The notes: generated by a model from the letters alone, not told the origin. Positions 16,787-24,933 are shown, counted from the stretch's first letter. The stretch: DNA of 64,000 bases from Petrimonas sulfuriphila (GCF_051201015.1 NZ_JBPEHI010000007.1), one strand, 5' to 3'. Numbers and translations: made by a program.

Positions 16787-17533
16787 TTACATGTTCATTC
16801 CTCCACACACGTGAATCACCTGTCCGCTCACGTACGAAGAGAGTTCCGATGCAAGATAGACAGCCGTATTAGCAACATCATCGGGTGTCCCACCACGGCG
16901 TAACGGAATTTGTTTTGCCCACTCGTTGCGAACCTCTTCAGAGAGCGCAGCAGTCATATCTGTAATTATAAAACCCGGAGCAATGGCATTTACACGGATT
17001 CCCCTTGAACCCACCTCTTTTGCCATCGACTTTGTCAGCCCGATCATCCCTGCTTTGGAAGCGGAATAGTTTGACTGTCCGGCATTTCCGGATACACCCA
17101 CTACGGAACTCATGTTGATTATGCTTCCTGCTTTCTGGCGCATCATTACCGGAGTGACTGCATGGGTAAAATTAAATGCCGATTTCAGGTTCACATTGAT
17201 TACGGCATCCCATTGCTGCTCGGTCATACGCATCATTAATCCGTCTTTGGTAATCCCGGCATTGTTGACCAATATATCGATCCGCCCGAAATCGCTGAGG
17301 ACTTCTTCCACTACCTTGTGTGTTTCGTCAAAGTTTGCAGCGTTGGAGGCATATCCTTTGCATTTCACGCCCAGCGATGCTATTTCGCTTTCGGTAGCTT
17401 TACCCACTTCATCGATAGTTAAGTCGGTAAAAGCAATGTTGGCTCCTTCCGAAGCGTATTTCAGTGCGATGGCTTTTCCGATACCGCGCGCTGCACCAGT
17501 GATAAGCGCTGTTTTTCCTTCTAATAATTTCAT
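16787..17533 (-). CDS. fabG: 3-oxoacyl-ACP reductase
   Basis: 248 residues, a classic short-chain dehydrogenase. TGAARGIGKAIA (12-23) binds NADP, NNAG lies near 90, and the catalytic Ser-Tyr-Lys set is in SSVVGVSGNAGQSNYSASKAG (about 138-158). It ends in the usual GQVIHVCGGMNM. FabG reduces 3-oxoacyl-ACP in fatty acid elongation. Finding it under a TetR regulator and away from other fab genes leaves open a specialised paralog, but the sequence is very close to housekeeping FabG. Confidence 0.93.
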   Translation of the reverse strand: MKLLEGKTALITGAARGIGKAIALKYASEGANIAFTDLTIDEVGKATESEIASLGVKCKGYASNAANFDETHKVVEEVLSDFGRIDILVNNAGITKDGLMMRMTEQQWDAVINVNLKSAFNFTHAVTPVMMRQKAGSIINMSSVVGVSGNAGQSNYSASKAGMIGLTKSMAKEVGSRGIRVNAIAPGFIITDMTAALSEEVRNEWAKQIPLRRGGTPDDVANTAVYLASELSSYVSGQVIHVCGGMNM

Positions 17534-17567
17534 GTGTTTATTTTTTTATTTTATCTCTCTGATTATA

Positions 17568-18158
17568 TTATCTCTTGTTTAATCCCTTAAAAACGAGATT
17601 ATAGACTATTTCCCTGTCTTCCTGCCTGTCCAGTCTTAAGTTCAGCACTCCTCTTATAACCGGAACTTCTAGTCCCTTCAACGCAAAATGCAGTATCTCT
17701 GCCGTTCTGGGTATGTCGTTAACCGTAAACACAGCCGATTTGGAACCGTCGGCAAGAATGGTTTCCAGGTAGTGTATCTCTTTTTTGTCAAATTCCTTGC
17801 GAACATTTTCCACCAACCATATATCCCGGAAAAAGTCGGCACGAAGCGTTCCGTTGCGTGTGACAACCTCTTTGATTATGCTGAGCCGGGAAAAGGTAAA
17901 CATCATCAACTTATCATCGGCTGGCAGGTCACGTTTAATCACATCCTCCAGGGCAGCATACAGCTTTTGGAGTTCCGACCCGATAACCGCTTTATAAACA
18001 TCTTTCTTGTTTTTAAAATAGGTATAAAGCGTTCTGCGTCCATATCCCGATGCTTCTGCAATCTCGTTCATTGTCGTGCTGTCAACGCCTTTTTTTGCAA
18101 AAAGTTGCCGGGCTACTTCGATGAGGTTTCGTTTTGTTTTGGGTGTTGCGACAGTCAT
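17568..18158 (-). CDS. TetR/AcrR family transcriptional regulator
   Basis: 196 residues. The N-terminal helix-turn-helix TTMNEIAEASGYGRRTLYTYFKNKKD (about residues 26-51) is a canonical TetR DNA-binding domain; the C-terminal ligand domain is unassigned. It is the first gene of TetR-fabG-rluA, with a 34-bp gap to fabG, so it probably controls itself and fatty acid metabolism. A 25-bp palindrome overlaps its promoter. The ligand may be an acyl-CoA or acyl-ACP (inference from the neighbour only). Confidence 0.92.
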   Translation of the reverse strand: MTVATPKTKRNLIEVARQLFAKKGVDSTTMNEIAEASGYGRRTLYTYFKNKKDVYKAVIGSELQKLYAALEDVIKRDLPADDKLMMFTFSRLSIIKEVVTRNGTLRADFFRDIWLVENVRKEFDKKEIHYLETILADGSKSAVFTVNDIPRTAEILHFALKGLEVPVIRGVLNLRLDRQEDREIVYNLVFKGLNKR

Positions 18159-18161
18159 AAA

Positions 18162-18192
18162 TGCACAATTATGATATGTTTGTGCAAAAATA
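18162..18192 (-). promoter_or_regulatory. TetR promoter -7 element with operator palindrome
   Basis: TGCACAA (18162-18168) and TTGTGCA (18180-18186) form a perfect inverted repeat with an 11-nt spacer. The minus-strand -7 element TATTTTTG is at 18185-18192, so the palindrome lies at and just after the expected start of transcription, immediately before the TetR start codon. This is a good site for autorepression. Confidence 0.6.
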
Positions 18193-18304
18193 ACACAAAG
18201 TTTTTAAGAAACGAAACGATTTGCGAACAAAATGGGAATAATCGGGAAAATTTGTTGCTACGAGGCAGCAGGCATCTTTTTTGCGGTTTAAAGCTGTCGT
18301 TTTA

Positions 18305-18335
18305 TTTGCTTTATAAAAAATAAATTATACTTTTG
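18305..18335 (+). promoter_or_regulatory. Bacteroides-type promoter of trpB2
   Basis: TTTG (18305-18308), 19-nt spacer, TACTTTTG (18328-18335): an exact match to the -33/-7 consensus. The transcript would start near 18340 and carry a leader of about 100 nt before the trpB2 start codon. Confidence 0.75.
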
Positions 18336-18375
18336 TACATCAAAACCGACTTTTACAGGTCGAGATGACATTACT

Positions 18376-18404
18376 GCCTGATGTTCTCAGCTTCAGGCTT
18401 TTTT
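18376..18404 (+). terminator. Terminator-like hairpin in the trpB2 leader
   Basis: GCCTGA (18376-18381) pairs with TCAGGC (18393-18398) and six T follow at once. It lies between the promoter and the trpB2 start, so it would stop transcription early unless prevented. A small hairpin CGAC/GTCG lies just upstream. A 14-codon frame (ATG 18365, TAG 18409) overlaps the hairpin; it has no Trp codon. Confidence 0.6.
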
Positions 18405-18443
18405 ATTAGCATCCAAAGAAACGAAAATAAAAAAATACAGCTG

Positions 18444-19790
18444 ATGAAAACAAAGAAATTTTTATTACCCGAGAGGGAGATTCCCACGCATTGGTACAAT
18501 GTAGTGGCAGACATGCAAAACAAGCCGCAGCGGATGATAAATCCGGGAACGAAAGAACCGTTGAAACCGGAAGACCTGTTTCCGTTGTTTGCAGAAGAAC
18601 TTTCCCGTCAGGAATTCAATGAAACTGACCGGTGGATTGAAATACCCGAAGAAGTACGCGACAAATACAAAATATACCGTCCTTCCCCGCTGGTGAGGGC
18701 TTACAGCCTGGAAAAAGCGCTGGATACTCCGGCCCACATTTACTTCAAAAATGAAAGTGTCAGCCCCGTGGGGTCGCATAAATTAAATTCGGCTCTTCCA
18801 CAGGTATATTACAACAAAATAGACGGTACAACCAACCTCACTACCGAAACCGGTGCTGGACAATGGGGAACCGCTTTGGCATTTGCCGGAAAGGCTTTCG
18901 GATTGGAGATTGCGGTTTATATGGTGAAGATCAGTTACGAACAGAAACCCTACCGACGTTCGCTGATGCAGACATGGGGTGCGCAGGTAATTGCATCGCC
19001 CAGCATGTCCACCAAATCGGGAAGAAAAGTATTGACAGAACGTCCCACTTATCAGGGGAGCCTGGGAACAGCCATTTCAGAGGCGATCGAGCTGGCGATG
19101 CAGACGCCCAACTGCAAATACGCGCTAGGCAGCGTATTGAACCACGTTTCATTGCACCAGACGATTATTGGCTTGGAAGCCGAAAAACAAATGGAGATGG
19201 CCGGTGAATATCCCGATATTGTTATCGGTTGTTTTGGAGGAGGTTCCAATTTCTCGGGGATTTCGTTCCCTTTCCTGCGCCACGTTATAAAAGGGGACAA
19301 AAAGACACGGTTTATTGCTGCAGAACCGGCTTCGTGCCCGAAACTCACCCGCGGAACTTTTAAATACGATTTCGGTGATGAAGCAGGGTTTACCCCCCTT
19401 ATCCCGATGTACACGCTCGGACATAACTTTTCTCCCGCCAACATCCACGCAGGCGGATTGCGTTATCACGGTGCTGGAAGCATCGTAAGCCAACTGAAGA
19501 AAGACAACTTCATCGAAGCAATAGATATCCCGCAGCTGGAAACATTCGAAGCCGGCGTTCTTTTTGCCCAGACAGAGGGTATTATCCCAGCTCCCGAATC
19601 CACTCATGCCATCGCGTCTGCCATTCGTGAAGCTAAGATGGCCAAGGAAGAAGGTATCCAAAAAGTAATCCTCTTCAATCTTTCGGGACACGGACTGGTG
19701 GATATGAGCGCGTACGATCAATACCTGGCAGGCGATTTAAAAAATTACGAGATCTCAACCCTTGAGATCGAAAAATATTTACAGGATTAA
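18444..19790 (+). CDS. TrpB-like PLP-dependent enzyme (TrpB2 type)
   Basis: I start at MKTKKFLLPE (18444), giving 448 residues; the upstream extension runs through the leader hairpin and is not protein-like. The PLP-binding motif GSHKLNSAL lies near residue 110, with the phosphate-binding GCFGGGSNFSG near 264. The length and the N-terminal extension fit the TrpB2 family rather than TrpB1. TrpB2 makes L-tryptophan from serine and indole, often without a TrpA partner, and may salvage free indole. No other trp gene is near, which agrees with a stand-alone salvage role. Confidence 0.92.
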   Translation: MKTKKFLLPEREIPTHWYNVVADMQNKPQRMINPGTKEPLKPEDLFPLFAEELSRQEFNETDRWIEIPEEVRDKYKIYRPSPLVRAYSLEKALDTPAHIYFKNESVSPVGSHKLNSALPQVYYNKIDGTTNLTTETGAGQWGTALAFAGKAFGLEIAVYMVKISYEQKPYRRSLMQTWGAQVIASPSMSTKSGRKVLTERPTYQGSLGTAISEAIELAMQTPNCKYALGSVLNHVSLHQTIIGLEAEKQMEMAGEYPDIVIGCFGGGSNFSGISFPFLRHVIKGDKKTRFIAAEPASCPKLTRGTFKYDFGDEAGFTPLIPMYTLGHNFSPANIHAGGLRYHGAGSIVSQLKKDNFIEAIDIPQLETFEAGVLFAQTEGIIPAPESTHAIASAIREAKMAKEEGIQKVILFNLSGHGLVDMSAYDQYLAGDLKNYEISTLEIEKYLQD

Positions 19791-19844
19791 GAAACTGTTA
19801 TACAACATAAGCAGGCATTTCAGGTGAAAAAAAACAGAAAAATA

Positions 19845-19876
19845 TTTGTCTGTTTCACTTCTGCTTTGTATCTTTG
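19845..19876 (+). promoter_or_regulatory. Bacteroides-type promoter of the structured ncRNA
   Basis: TTTG (19845-19848), 20-nt spacer, TATCTTTG (19869-19876): an exact consensus promoter in an intergenic stretch with no coding frame following it. The RNA would start near 19880. Confidence 0.75.
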
Positions 19877-19879
19877 ACA

Positions 19880-20135
19880 TTAGAAAGATGAATGAGTTAT
19901 TGCCGCATTGGTCGATTGGGAAACTCATCAATTACATTTTATAAACCGAGACTCGTTTTGGGTATTAATGGCGGGCCGCGCCTTCGGGTATTCCGATTTA
20001 TCGGAACGGCGGATTACAAAGATACCGGGACACTCAAATCCTGTCATAAGGAGTTTCGACTTATTCCACCGATGCGGCTTCTTATAGAAAGCAGATTAGC
20101 AAGCGATTACATCAATTTGCAGTCTGCTTTTTCAA
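19880..20135 (+). ncRNA. Rod-shaped structured RNA, candidate 6S RNA
   Basis: The 389-bp gap between trpB2 and the chromate transporter holds no credible gene but has a consensus promoter, a long folded rod and a terminator. Helices I can pair by hand: 19902-19912 with 20068-20078 (11 pairs, one G-U), 19920-19926 with 20051-20057 (7 pairs), 19955-19965 with 20022-20031 (one bulge) and an apical hairpin 19991-19997/20000-20006. Between the second and third helices lies a large unpaired AU-rich bubble (19927-19954 and 20032-20050). A closing stem, central bubble and apical stem with a total of about 180 nt are the marks of 6S RNA, which binds RNA polymerase. The assignment is by shape only; SRP, RNase P and tmRNA signatures are not seen. 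Confidence 0.5.
20090..20133 (+). terminator. Intrinsic terminator of the structured ncRNA
   Basis: AGCAGA (20090-20095) pairs with TCTGCT (20123-20128), with GCAA/TTGC extending the stem inside, and a T5 run follows. It lies before the chromate transporter start at 20180, so the RNA is probably a separate transcript. Confidence 0.7.
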
Positions 20136-20179
20136 TTTTATCTCCTTTGCTGTCCGGCCGGTAAGCCGCTAAATTAACT

Positions 20180-20740
20180 ATGAAACCTATCTTTAAACAA
20201 TACTGGGAATTGTTTCTGGTTTTTTTTAAAATCGGAGCCTTCACCTTTGGTGGCGGCTACGCCATGGTTCCGTTAATCCGGAATGAAGTTGTCAAAAAGA
20301 AGAACTGGCTCGATGATGAAGAATTTATGGATATGCTTGCCATTGCTCAATCCATGCCCGGGCCGATTGCACTGAACACTTCCCTGTTTGTAGGAAACAA
20401 AAGGATGGGATTTAAGGGAAGTCTGTTTTCAGGATTGGGAATTATCCTGCCTTCGTTTCTGGTTATCCTGCTCATTGCCATTTTCTTTGTACAGTTCAAG
20501 GATAATCCGGTTGTGGAACGAATTTTCAAGGGTATCCGGCCGGCTGTAGTAGCATTGATTGCCGCACCGTTGCTGGGCCTGGGAAGATCGGCAAGAATAT
20601 CGCTGAAGAACGTATGGATTCCGGTGGCGGTAGCTCTTTCGGTATCACTGGCCGGGGTTTCACCAGTTTATATTGTCTTGGCAGCTATTTTGCTGGGGAT
20701 ATTGCATTTCGCTCATGTCAAACGAAAGATCAAAAGCTGA
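20180..20740 (+). CDS. Chromate transporter, first half-size subunit
   Basis: 186 residues. It starts with the CHR domain motif FFKIGAFTFGGGYAMVPLI, followed by MLAIAQSMPGPIALNTSLFVG, and has about five hydrophobic segments. Short-chain CHR proteins are encoded as tandem pairs and work together, exporting chromate or carrying sulfate-like anions across the inner membrane. The second subunit begins 3 bp after its stop. Confidence 0.93.
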   Translation: MKPIFKQYWELFLVFFKIGAFTFGGGYAMVPLIRNEVVKKKNWLDDEEFMDMLAIAQSMPGPIALNTSLFVGNKRMGFKGSLFSGLGIILPSFLVILLIAIFFVQFKDNPVVERIFKGIRPAVVALIAAPLLGLGRSARISLKNVWIPVAVALSVSLAGVSPVYIVLAAILLGILHFAHVKRKIKS

Positions 20741-20743
20741 CGG

Positions 20744-21301
20744 ATGGAACTTTTGGATGTATATGTATCGTTGTTTGCCGCTTTCCTCAAGATAGGCCTT
20801 TTCGGTTTCGGTGGAGGGTATGCTATGCTCCCTCTTATTCAACAGGAAGTAGTGGATACGCACAAGTGGATATCTGTAGCCGATTTTACGGATATTGTCG
20901 CTATTTCTCAAACCACCCCCGGGCCTATTGCCTTTAATTCGGCCACATACATCGGTTATTCCGCTGTTACCGACATGGGATTCAGCACTTTTCACGGCAT
21001 TATCGGATCGGCTGTATGCACACTGGCTGTCAGCATTCCCTCGCTGGTTATTATGACGGTTGTCTGCGCCTTCTTCGCCAGACTAAACAACAATCCTTGG
21101 ATGCGCGCCTCCCTGTCGGTTCTGAAACCGGCTGTCATCGGATTGATTGCGGCAGCTGCACTGATGTTGATGAACAATTACAATTTCATCGATTACAAGA
21201 GTTGGATCATTTTTGGAGGGGTATTCCTGGCTTCCTTTAAAAAAGTAGATCCGATTTTGTTGATCTTCTTATCGGGTGTGGCAGGATTGATCGTATACTG
21301 A
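20744..21301 (+). CDS. Chromate transporter, second half-size subunit
   Basis: 185 residues, a paralog of the preceding gene: FLKIGLFGFGGGYAMLPLI, then IVAISQTTPGPIAFNSATYIG. Together the two make the equivalent of one long-chain ChrA. The last ~109 bp overlap the 3' end of the convergent GNAT gene on the other strand. The end of the CHR domain (LLIFLSGVAGLIVY) reads normally, so the overlap appears to come from the GNAT side. Confidence 0.93.
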   Translation: MELLDVYVSLFAAFLKIGLFGFGGGYAMLPLIQQEVVDTHKWISVADFTDIVAISQTTPGPIAFNSATYIGYSAVTDMGFSTFHGIIGSAVCTLAVSIPSLVIMTVVCAFFARLNNNPWMRASLSVLKPAVIGLIAAAALMLMNNYNFIDYKSWIIFGGVFLASFKKVDPILLIFLSGVAGLIVY

Positions 21302-21780
21302 TAGGCCAGTCTTTCAGCGCCATTCTCCAGGTAGATGATTCCGCAATAGGAAAATCCGAGCTTTTGCAGTATGTTTTGCATCACTTTATTGTCTCGGTGT
21401 GTATCAATACGGATGTTACCGCATTTTTCCAGGCACCAGGAGATGCAGGTTGCTGCAACACCCTTGTGTTTTCCGGAAGAGGCAATGCGGTGAATAACCC
21501 CGTAAGGATCGTCGTTCAGCCACGATCCTTCAAAGATATTAAGATAAGTGGGCTCCTCACCCACCCTAAAATAAAATGTTCCTGCAATCCCGTTATCTTC
21601 GTCCAGACAAACGTAACTGTGTTCCCGACCTATATCCTCAACGAGAAGTTCTTTTTTCGGATAACCGTCCACCCATTGTCCTGCATTACCGGTTTGTTGC
21701 ATAAAACGGCGTGCGGTCTCATAGATTTGCATTAGTTGTGGCAAATCGGCCGGTTGTGAGGGGTGGATTCTTATGAGCAT
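21193..21780 (-). CDS. GNAT family N-acetyltransferase with antisense-derived tail
   Basis: 195 residues. The acetyl-CoA site region SSGKHKGVAATCISWCLEKC (about 101-120) is a weakened V/I-x-x-x-G-x-G/A loop followed by the helix and IRIDTHRDNKVMQNILQKLGF of motif B. The fold ends near residue 160 (RLAYQYTI); the last ~35 residues are read from the antisense of the chromate transporter gene and are probably a passive extension after loss of a stop. The substrate is unknown. The gene starts 12 bp after the topA stop on the same strand and may be its last cistron. Confidence 0.85.
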   Translation of the reverse strand: MLIRIHPSQPADLPQLMQIYETARRFMQQTGNAGQWVDGYPKKELLVEDIGREHSYVCLDEDNGIAGTFYFRVGEEPTYLNIFEGSWLNDDPYGVIHRIASSGKHKGVAATCISWCLEKCGNIRIDTHRDNKVMQNILQKLGFSYCGIIYLENGAERLAYQYTINPATPDKKINKIGSTFLKEARNTPPKMIQLL

Positions 21781-21791
21781 AAGCGACCCGT

Positions 21792-24161
21792 TTATTTCTT
21801 CGTTTTTTTTGCCGGAGTTTTAGCCGTTTTAGATTTTTTTTGGGGAGCCTCTTTGGTAGAATCGGTTTTTTGCGTCCCGTCGTCAATAATCCCTTTGCAT
21901 TGTTCAAATGTCAATTCTTCGGGTTTTTGCGATTTCGGAATTTTAAAATTTTTCTTGTTGTAAGCAATATAGGGGCCGTATCTACCGTTTAGAACCTGTA
22001 ATTCCGGATCTTCCGTAAACGTTTTAATGATTTTCTCCCTGTCCTTTTTCTCCTTGGCTTCAATCAGCTCAACCGCTTCTTGGGCGGTAATCTTCAAGGG
22101 ATCAACACCTTTAGGCAATGAAACAAATTTATTATTGTGACGGATATAGGGTCCGAAGCGGCCTACACCAACGGTCATCTCTTTTTCACGAAACTCACCG
22201 AGCGAACGGGGCAAGTCAAACAACCGGAGTGCCTCCTCCAGCGTTATGGTTTCTATCGACTGCGTCTTTTGCAAAGAAGCGAACAACGGTTTTTCTTCTT
22301 CATCAGGAGTACCGACCTGCACCAACGGGCCATACCTGCCTATTTTAACCGATACCTGACGCCCCGTTTTAGGGTCTTGTCCCAGCACCCGTTCGCCGGC
22401 CTTGTGCTCCATCCTCATCTCCATGGTCTCTTCCACAATCGGATGAAACACTTTATAGAAATCTTTTATAGCGCTGTTCCACTGACGTTTACCTTCAGCA
22501 ATTGTGTCAAAATCTTTTTCAACGTTCGCGGTGAAATGGTAATCCACAATTTTCGGAAAAAACTCCACCAGGAAGTCATTCACCACCGTGCCTATATCGG
22601 TGGGCACCAATTTATTTTTATCGGTTCCTGCCGTTTCCTTTTTATCGGCATCCTTTATTTTTCCGTTTTTCAGGGTAAGGATGTTGTACAACCTTTCTAC
22701 ACCGTCCACGGTTTTCTTTTCAACATACTCACGATTCTGAATGGTTGAAATGGTGGGTGCGTATGTTGATGGACGGCCTATCCCCAATTCTTCCATTTTG
22801 CGTACCAGCGAAGCTTCGGTATACCTTGGTGGACGTTGGGTAAAGCGTTCCGTGGCAATCGTTTCCTGCATAGGCAACACCTCTTTCACCTTCATCGGGG
22901 GGAGCAACCCTTCTTCATTTTCACCGTTTTCCTCGTCGGTACCTTCCAGGTAAACACGCAAGAACCCATCAAATTTGATTACTTCTCCCGTGGCAACAAA
23001 TTTTCCTTCGGCATTGGATATATCTATGGTGGCCACCGTCCTTTCCAACTCGGCATCTGCCATCTGCGAAGCGATGGTGCGTTTCCAGATCAAATCGTAC
23101 AAACGCTTTTCCTGGGCAGTCCCCCCCGCTTCATGCTCGTTGATGTAAGTCGGCCGGATGGCTTCGTGTGCTTCCTGTGCACCTTTGGATTTCGTTGTAT
23201 ATTTTCTGATTTTCAGGTAATTCTCCCCGTACTGCCCGATGATCTCGGCCTTGGCGGTGTTTATGGCAAGGGCCGACAAATTAAAGGAGTCGGTCCTCAT
23301 ATAGGTTATCCTTCCCGATTCGTATAAGCGTTGTGCCACCATCATCGTCTGTGCCACGGAAAAACCAAGTTTTCGGGATGCTTCCTGTTGAAGGGTAGAT
23401 GTGGTGAACGGTGGCGCAGGCGATTTCCTGGCCGGCTTGGTAGTAACATCTCCCACGCTGAAAACCGAAGTTTTTAGTTTTTCCAGCAAGGCCAATGCCT
23501 CCTCCTTTGTTTTCAACCGTTTGTTGTATTCGGCTTTTATCTCGTATTGTTGTCCGTTTTCTTCCTTGATAAACAAGGCCACAACACGGTAGGCAGCCTC
23601 TGTCTTGAAGTTCTGGATTTCGCGCTCACGTTCAACAATAAGCCTTACAGCCACCGACTGGACCCTTCCCGCAGAAAGTGCGGGTTTTATTTTTCGCCAT
23701 AAAACGGGTGAAAGTTCAAACCCGACAATCCTGTCCAATACGCGTCGTGCCTGCTGGGCATCGACTAAATTTCGGTTTATCTCCCGGGGATTTTTTACGG
23801 CTTCCTGGATGGCAGGCTTGGTTATTTCGTGAAAAACAATCCGTTTAGTGTCTTTATTTTTCAAATCCAACACATCGTATAAATGCCAGGATATGGCTTC
23901 TCCTTCACGGTCTTCATCAGATGCGAGCCAGACAGTTTCTGCGTTTTTAGCGGAAGCTTTCAACTCCGTCACAACCTTTTTCTTATCTGCCGGGATCTCG
24001 TAAATGGGTTCGAAATTATTGTCTATATCAATGCTAAAATCTTTTTTCTTGAGATCACGGATGTGTCCGTAACTCGACATCACTTTAAAATCGCTGCCCA
24101 GGAATTTCTCAATAGTTTTTGCCTTTGCAGGCGACTCAACGATAACCAAATTCTTTGCCAT
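21792..24161 (-). CDS. topA: DNA topoisomerase I
   Basis: 789 residues. The N-terminal Toprim motif NLVIVESPAKAKTIEKFLG and the acidic triad region ASDEDREGEAISWHL are present; the catalytic Tyr is in GRITYMRTDSFNLS near residue 288. The C-terminus lacks classical CxxC zinc fingers and instead has repeated motifs of the GRYGPYI type (KIGRYGPLVQ, GVGRFGPYIR, LNGRYGPYIA), common in Bacteroidota, and a Lys-rich tail. The enzyme relaxes negative supercoils. A TACTTTTG -7 element (complement at 24211-24218) lies upstream. Confidence 0.97.
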   Translation of the reverse strand: MAKNLVIVESPAKAKTIEKFLGSDFKVMSSYGHIRDLKKKDFSIDIDNNFEPIYEIPADKKKVVTELKASAKNAETVWLASDEDREGEAISWHLYDVLDLKNKDTKRIVFHEITKPAIQEAVKNPREINRNLVDAQQARRVLDRIVGFELSPVLWRKIKPALSAGRVQSVAVRLIVEREREIQNFKTEAAYRVVALFIKEENGQQYEIKAEYNKRLKTKEEALALLEKLKTSVFSVGDVTTKPARKSPAPPFTTSTLQQEASRKLGFSVAQTMMVAQRLYESGRITYMRTDSFNLSALAINTAKAEIIGQYGENYLKIRKYTTKSKGAQEAHEAIRPTYINEHEAGGTAQEKRLYDLIWKRTIASQMADAELERTVATIDISNAEGKFVATGEVIKFDGFLRVYLEGTDEENGENEEGLLPPMKVKEVLPMQETIATERFTQRPPRYTEASLVRKMEELGIGRPSTYAPTISTIQNREYVEKKTVDGVERLYNILTLKNGKIKDADKKETAGTDKNKLVPTDIGTVVNDFLVEFFPKIVDYHFTANVEKDFDTIAEGKRQWNSAIKDFYKVFHPIVEETMEMRMEHKAGERVLGQDPKTGRQVSVKIGRYGPLVQVGTPDEEEKPLFASLQKTQSIETITLEEALRLFDLPRSLGEFREKEMTVGVGRFGPYIRHNNKFVSLPKGVDPLKITAQEAVELIEAKEKKDREKIIKTFTEDPELQVLNGRYGPYIAYNKKNFKIPKSQKPEELTFEQCKGIIDDGTQKTDSTKEAPQKKSKTAKTPAKKTKK

Positions 24162-24246
24162 TCATCTTGTTTTATATTCCCGTCGGGATATTTCACTTCA
24201 TTTTCGGTAGCAAAAGTAGTAATTTTGTATTAGCAAAAAGAATTTT

Positions 24247-24846
24247 TCACTCTTTTTCAATTTTTACGCCATAAATTTGTGAAAGGCTATCGTGTAACCG
24301 TTGGAATTCCGACTTCCGGATGCGGAGCTTCATCGTACAGCTCTCTTTGAAGTTCTGTTCCCAAGAAACCTCTTCAAATTGCTTCAGGGTACGCATCACG
24401 TCGTTAAGCAACACATATTCGAAACGAACGGTAAGGGCCCGGTCAACCGTCTTCTCAACAATTTCAGCATTTTTAACGGCATCTTCCGCCGCTTCTTTAT
24501 AAGCTTTGATCAGTCCGCTTGTACCCAGGAGTGTTCCGCCGAAATACCGGATAACAATAATTAAGACGTTGGTAAGTCCGTACGAATTTATTTGTCCCAG
24601 TATGGGCCTTCCTGCTGTTCCGGAAGGCTCGCCATCGTCGTTTGAACGGTACTCCTCCCTTTCCGGCCCCAGCATATACGCCCAACAAACGTGTCGTGCA
24701 TCGTAATATTTTTTGCGGTGCTCATCCACAATTCCTTTTACTTCCTCGGGCGATTCCACGTGAAAAACAAACGAAAGGAATTTGCTTTTTTTTTCGATGA
24801 TATAACCTTCGGCCGCTTGTTCGATAGTCTTATAGGTGTCTTGCAT
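24247..24846 (-). CDS. YigZ/IMPACT family protein
   Basis: I start at MQDTYKTIEQ (24846), giving 199 residues. The N-terminal UPF0029/IMPACT domain shows KKSKFLSFVFHVESPEEV, HVCWAYMLG and the signature DDGEPSGTAGRPILGQI near residues 75-91; a DUF1949 domain forms the C-terminus. The biochemical role of the family in bacteria is not settled; links to translation control and proline peptides have been proposed. A -7 element TACTTTTG ends only five bases before the start codon, which suggests a leaderless or nearly leaderless mRNA. Confidence 0.88.
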   Translation of the reverse strand: MQDTYKTIEQAAEGYIIEKKSKFLSFVFHVESPEEVKGIVDEHRKKYYDARHVCWAYMLGPEREEYRSNDDGEPSGTAGRPILGQINSYGLTNVLIIVIRYFGGTLLGTSGLIKAYKEAAEDAVKNAEIVEKTVDRALTVRFEYVLLNDVMRTLKQFEEVSWEQNFKESCTMKLRIRKSEFQRLHDSLSQIYGVKIEKE

Positions 24847-24871
24847 AGGACAAAAGTAGTAAATTACCATC

Positions 24872-24903
24872 AAAAAAGCGATACCGGTTGGTATCGCCTT
24901 TTT
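24872..24903 (-). terminator. Intrinsic terminator of the ribonucleotide reductase gene
   Basis: GCGATACC (24878-24885) and GGTATCGC (24890-24897) form a perfect 8-bp stem with a GGTT loop; on the minus strand six T follow. It sits between the reductase stop and the YigZ gene. Confidence 0.85.
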
Positions 24904-24933
24904 GGTTTTGTAAAACGCCGGACATATACCGGA

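Noticed and set aside
18365..18409. Leader peptide for tryptophan attenuation
   Set aside because: The 14-codon frame has no Trp codon, so a classical trp leader peptide is not supported; only the hairpin is reported.
18381..18443. N-terminal extension of trpB2 by 21 residues
   Set aside because: It would be read through the leader hairpin and T-run, and TrpB2 proteins begin at the MKTKK-type start.
19892..20164. Open frame of 90 codons in the gap before the chromate transporter
   Set aside because: The segment folds as a rod with promoter and terminator, the frame runs through the terminator, and the protein has no recognisable features; an RNA gene explains it better.
22137..22748. Plus-strand open frame of 203 codons inside topA
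   Set aside because: Antisense to the conserved topoisomerase; no protein-like features.
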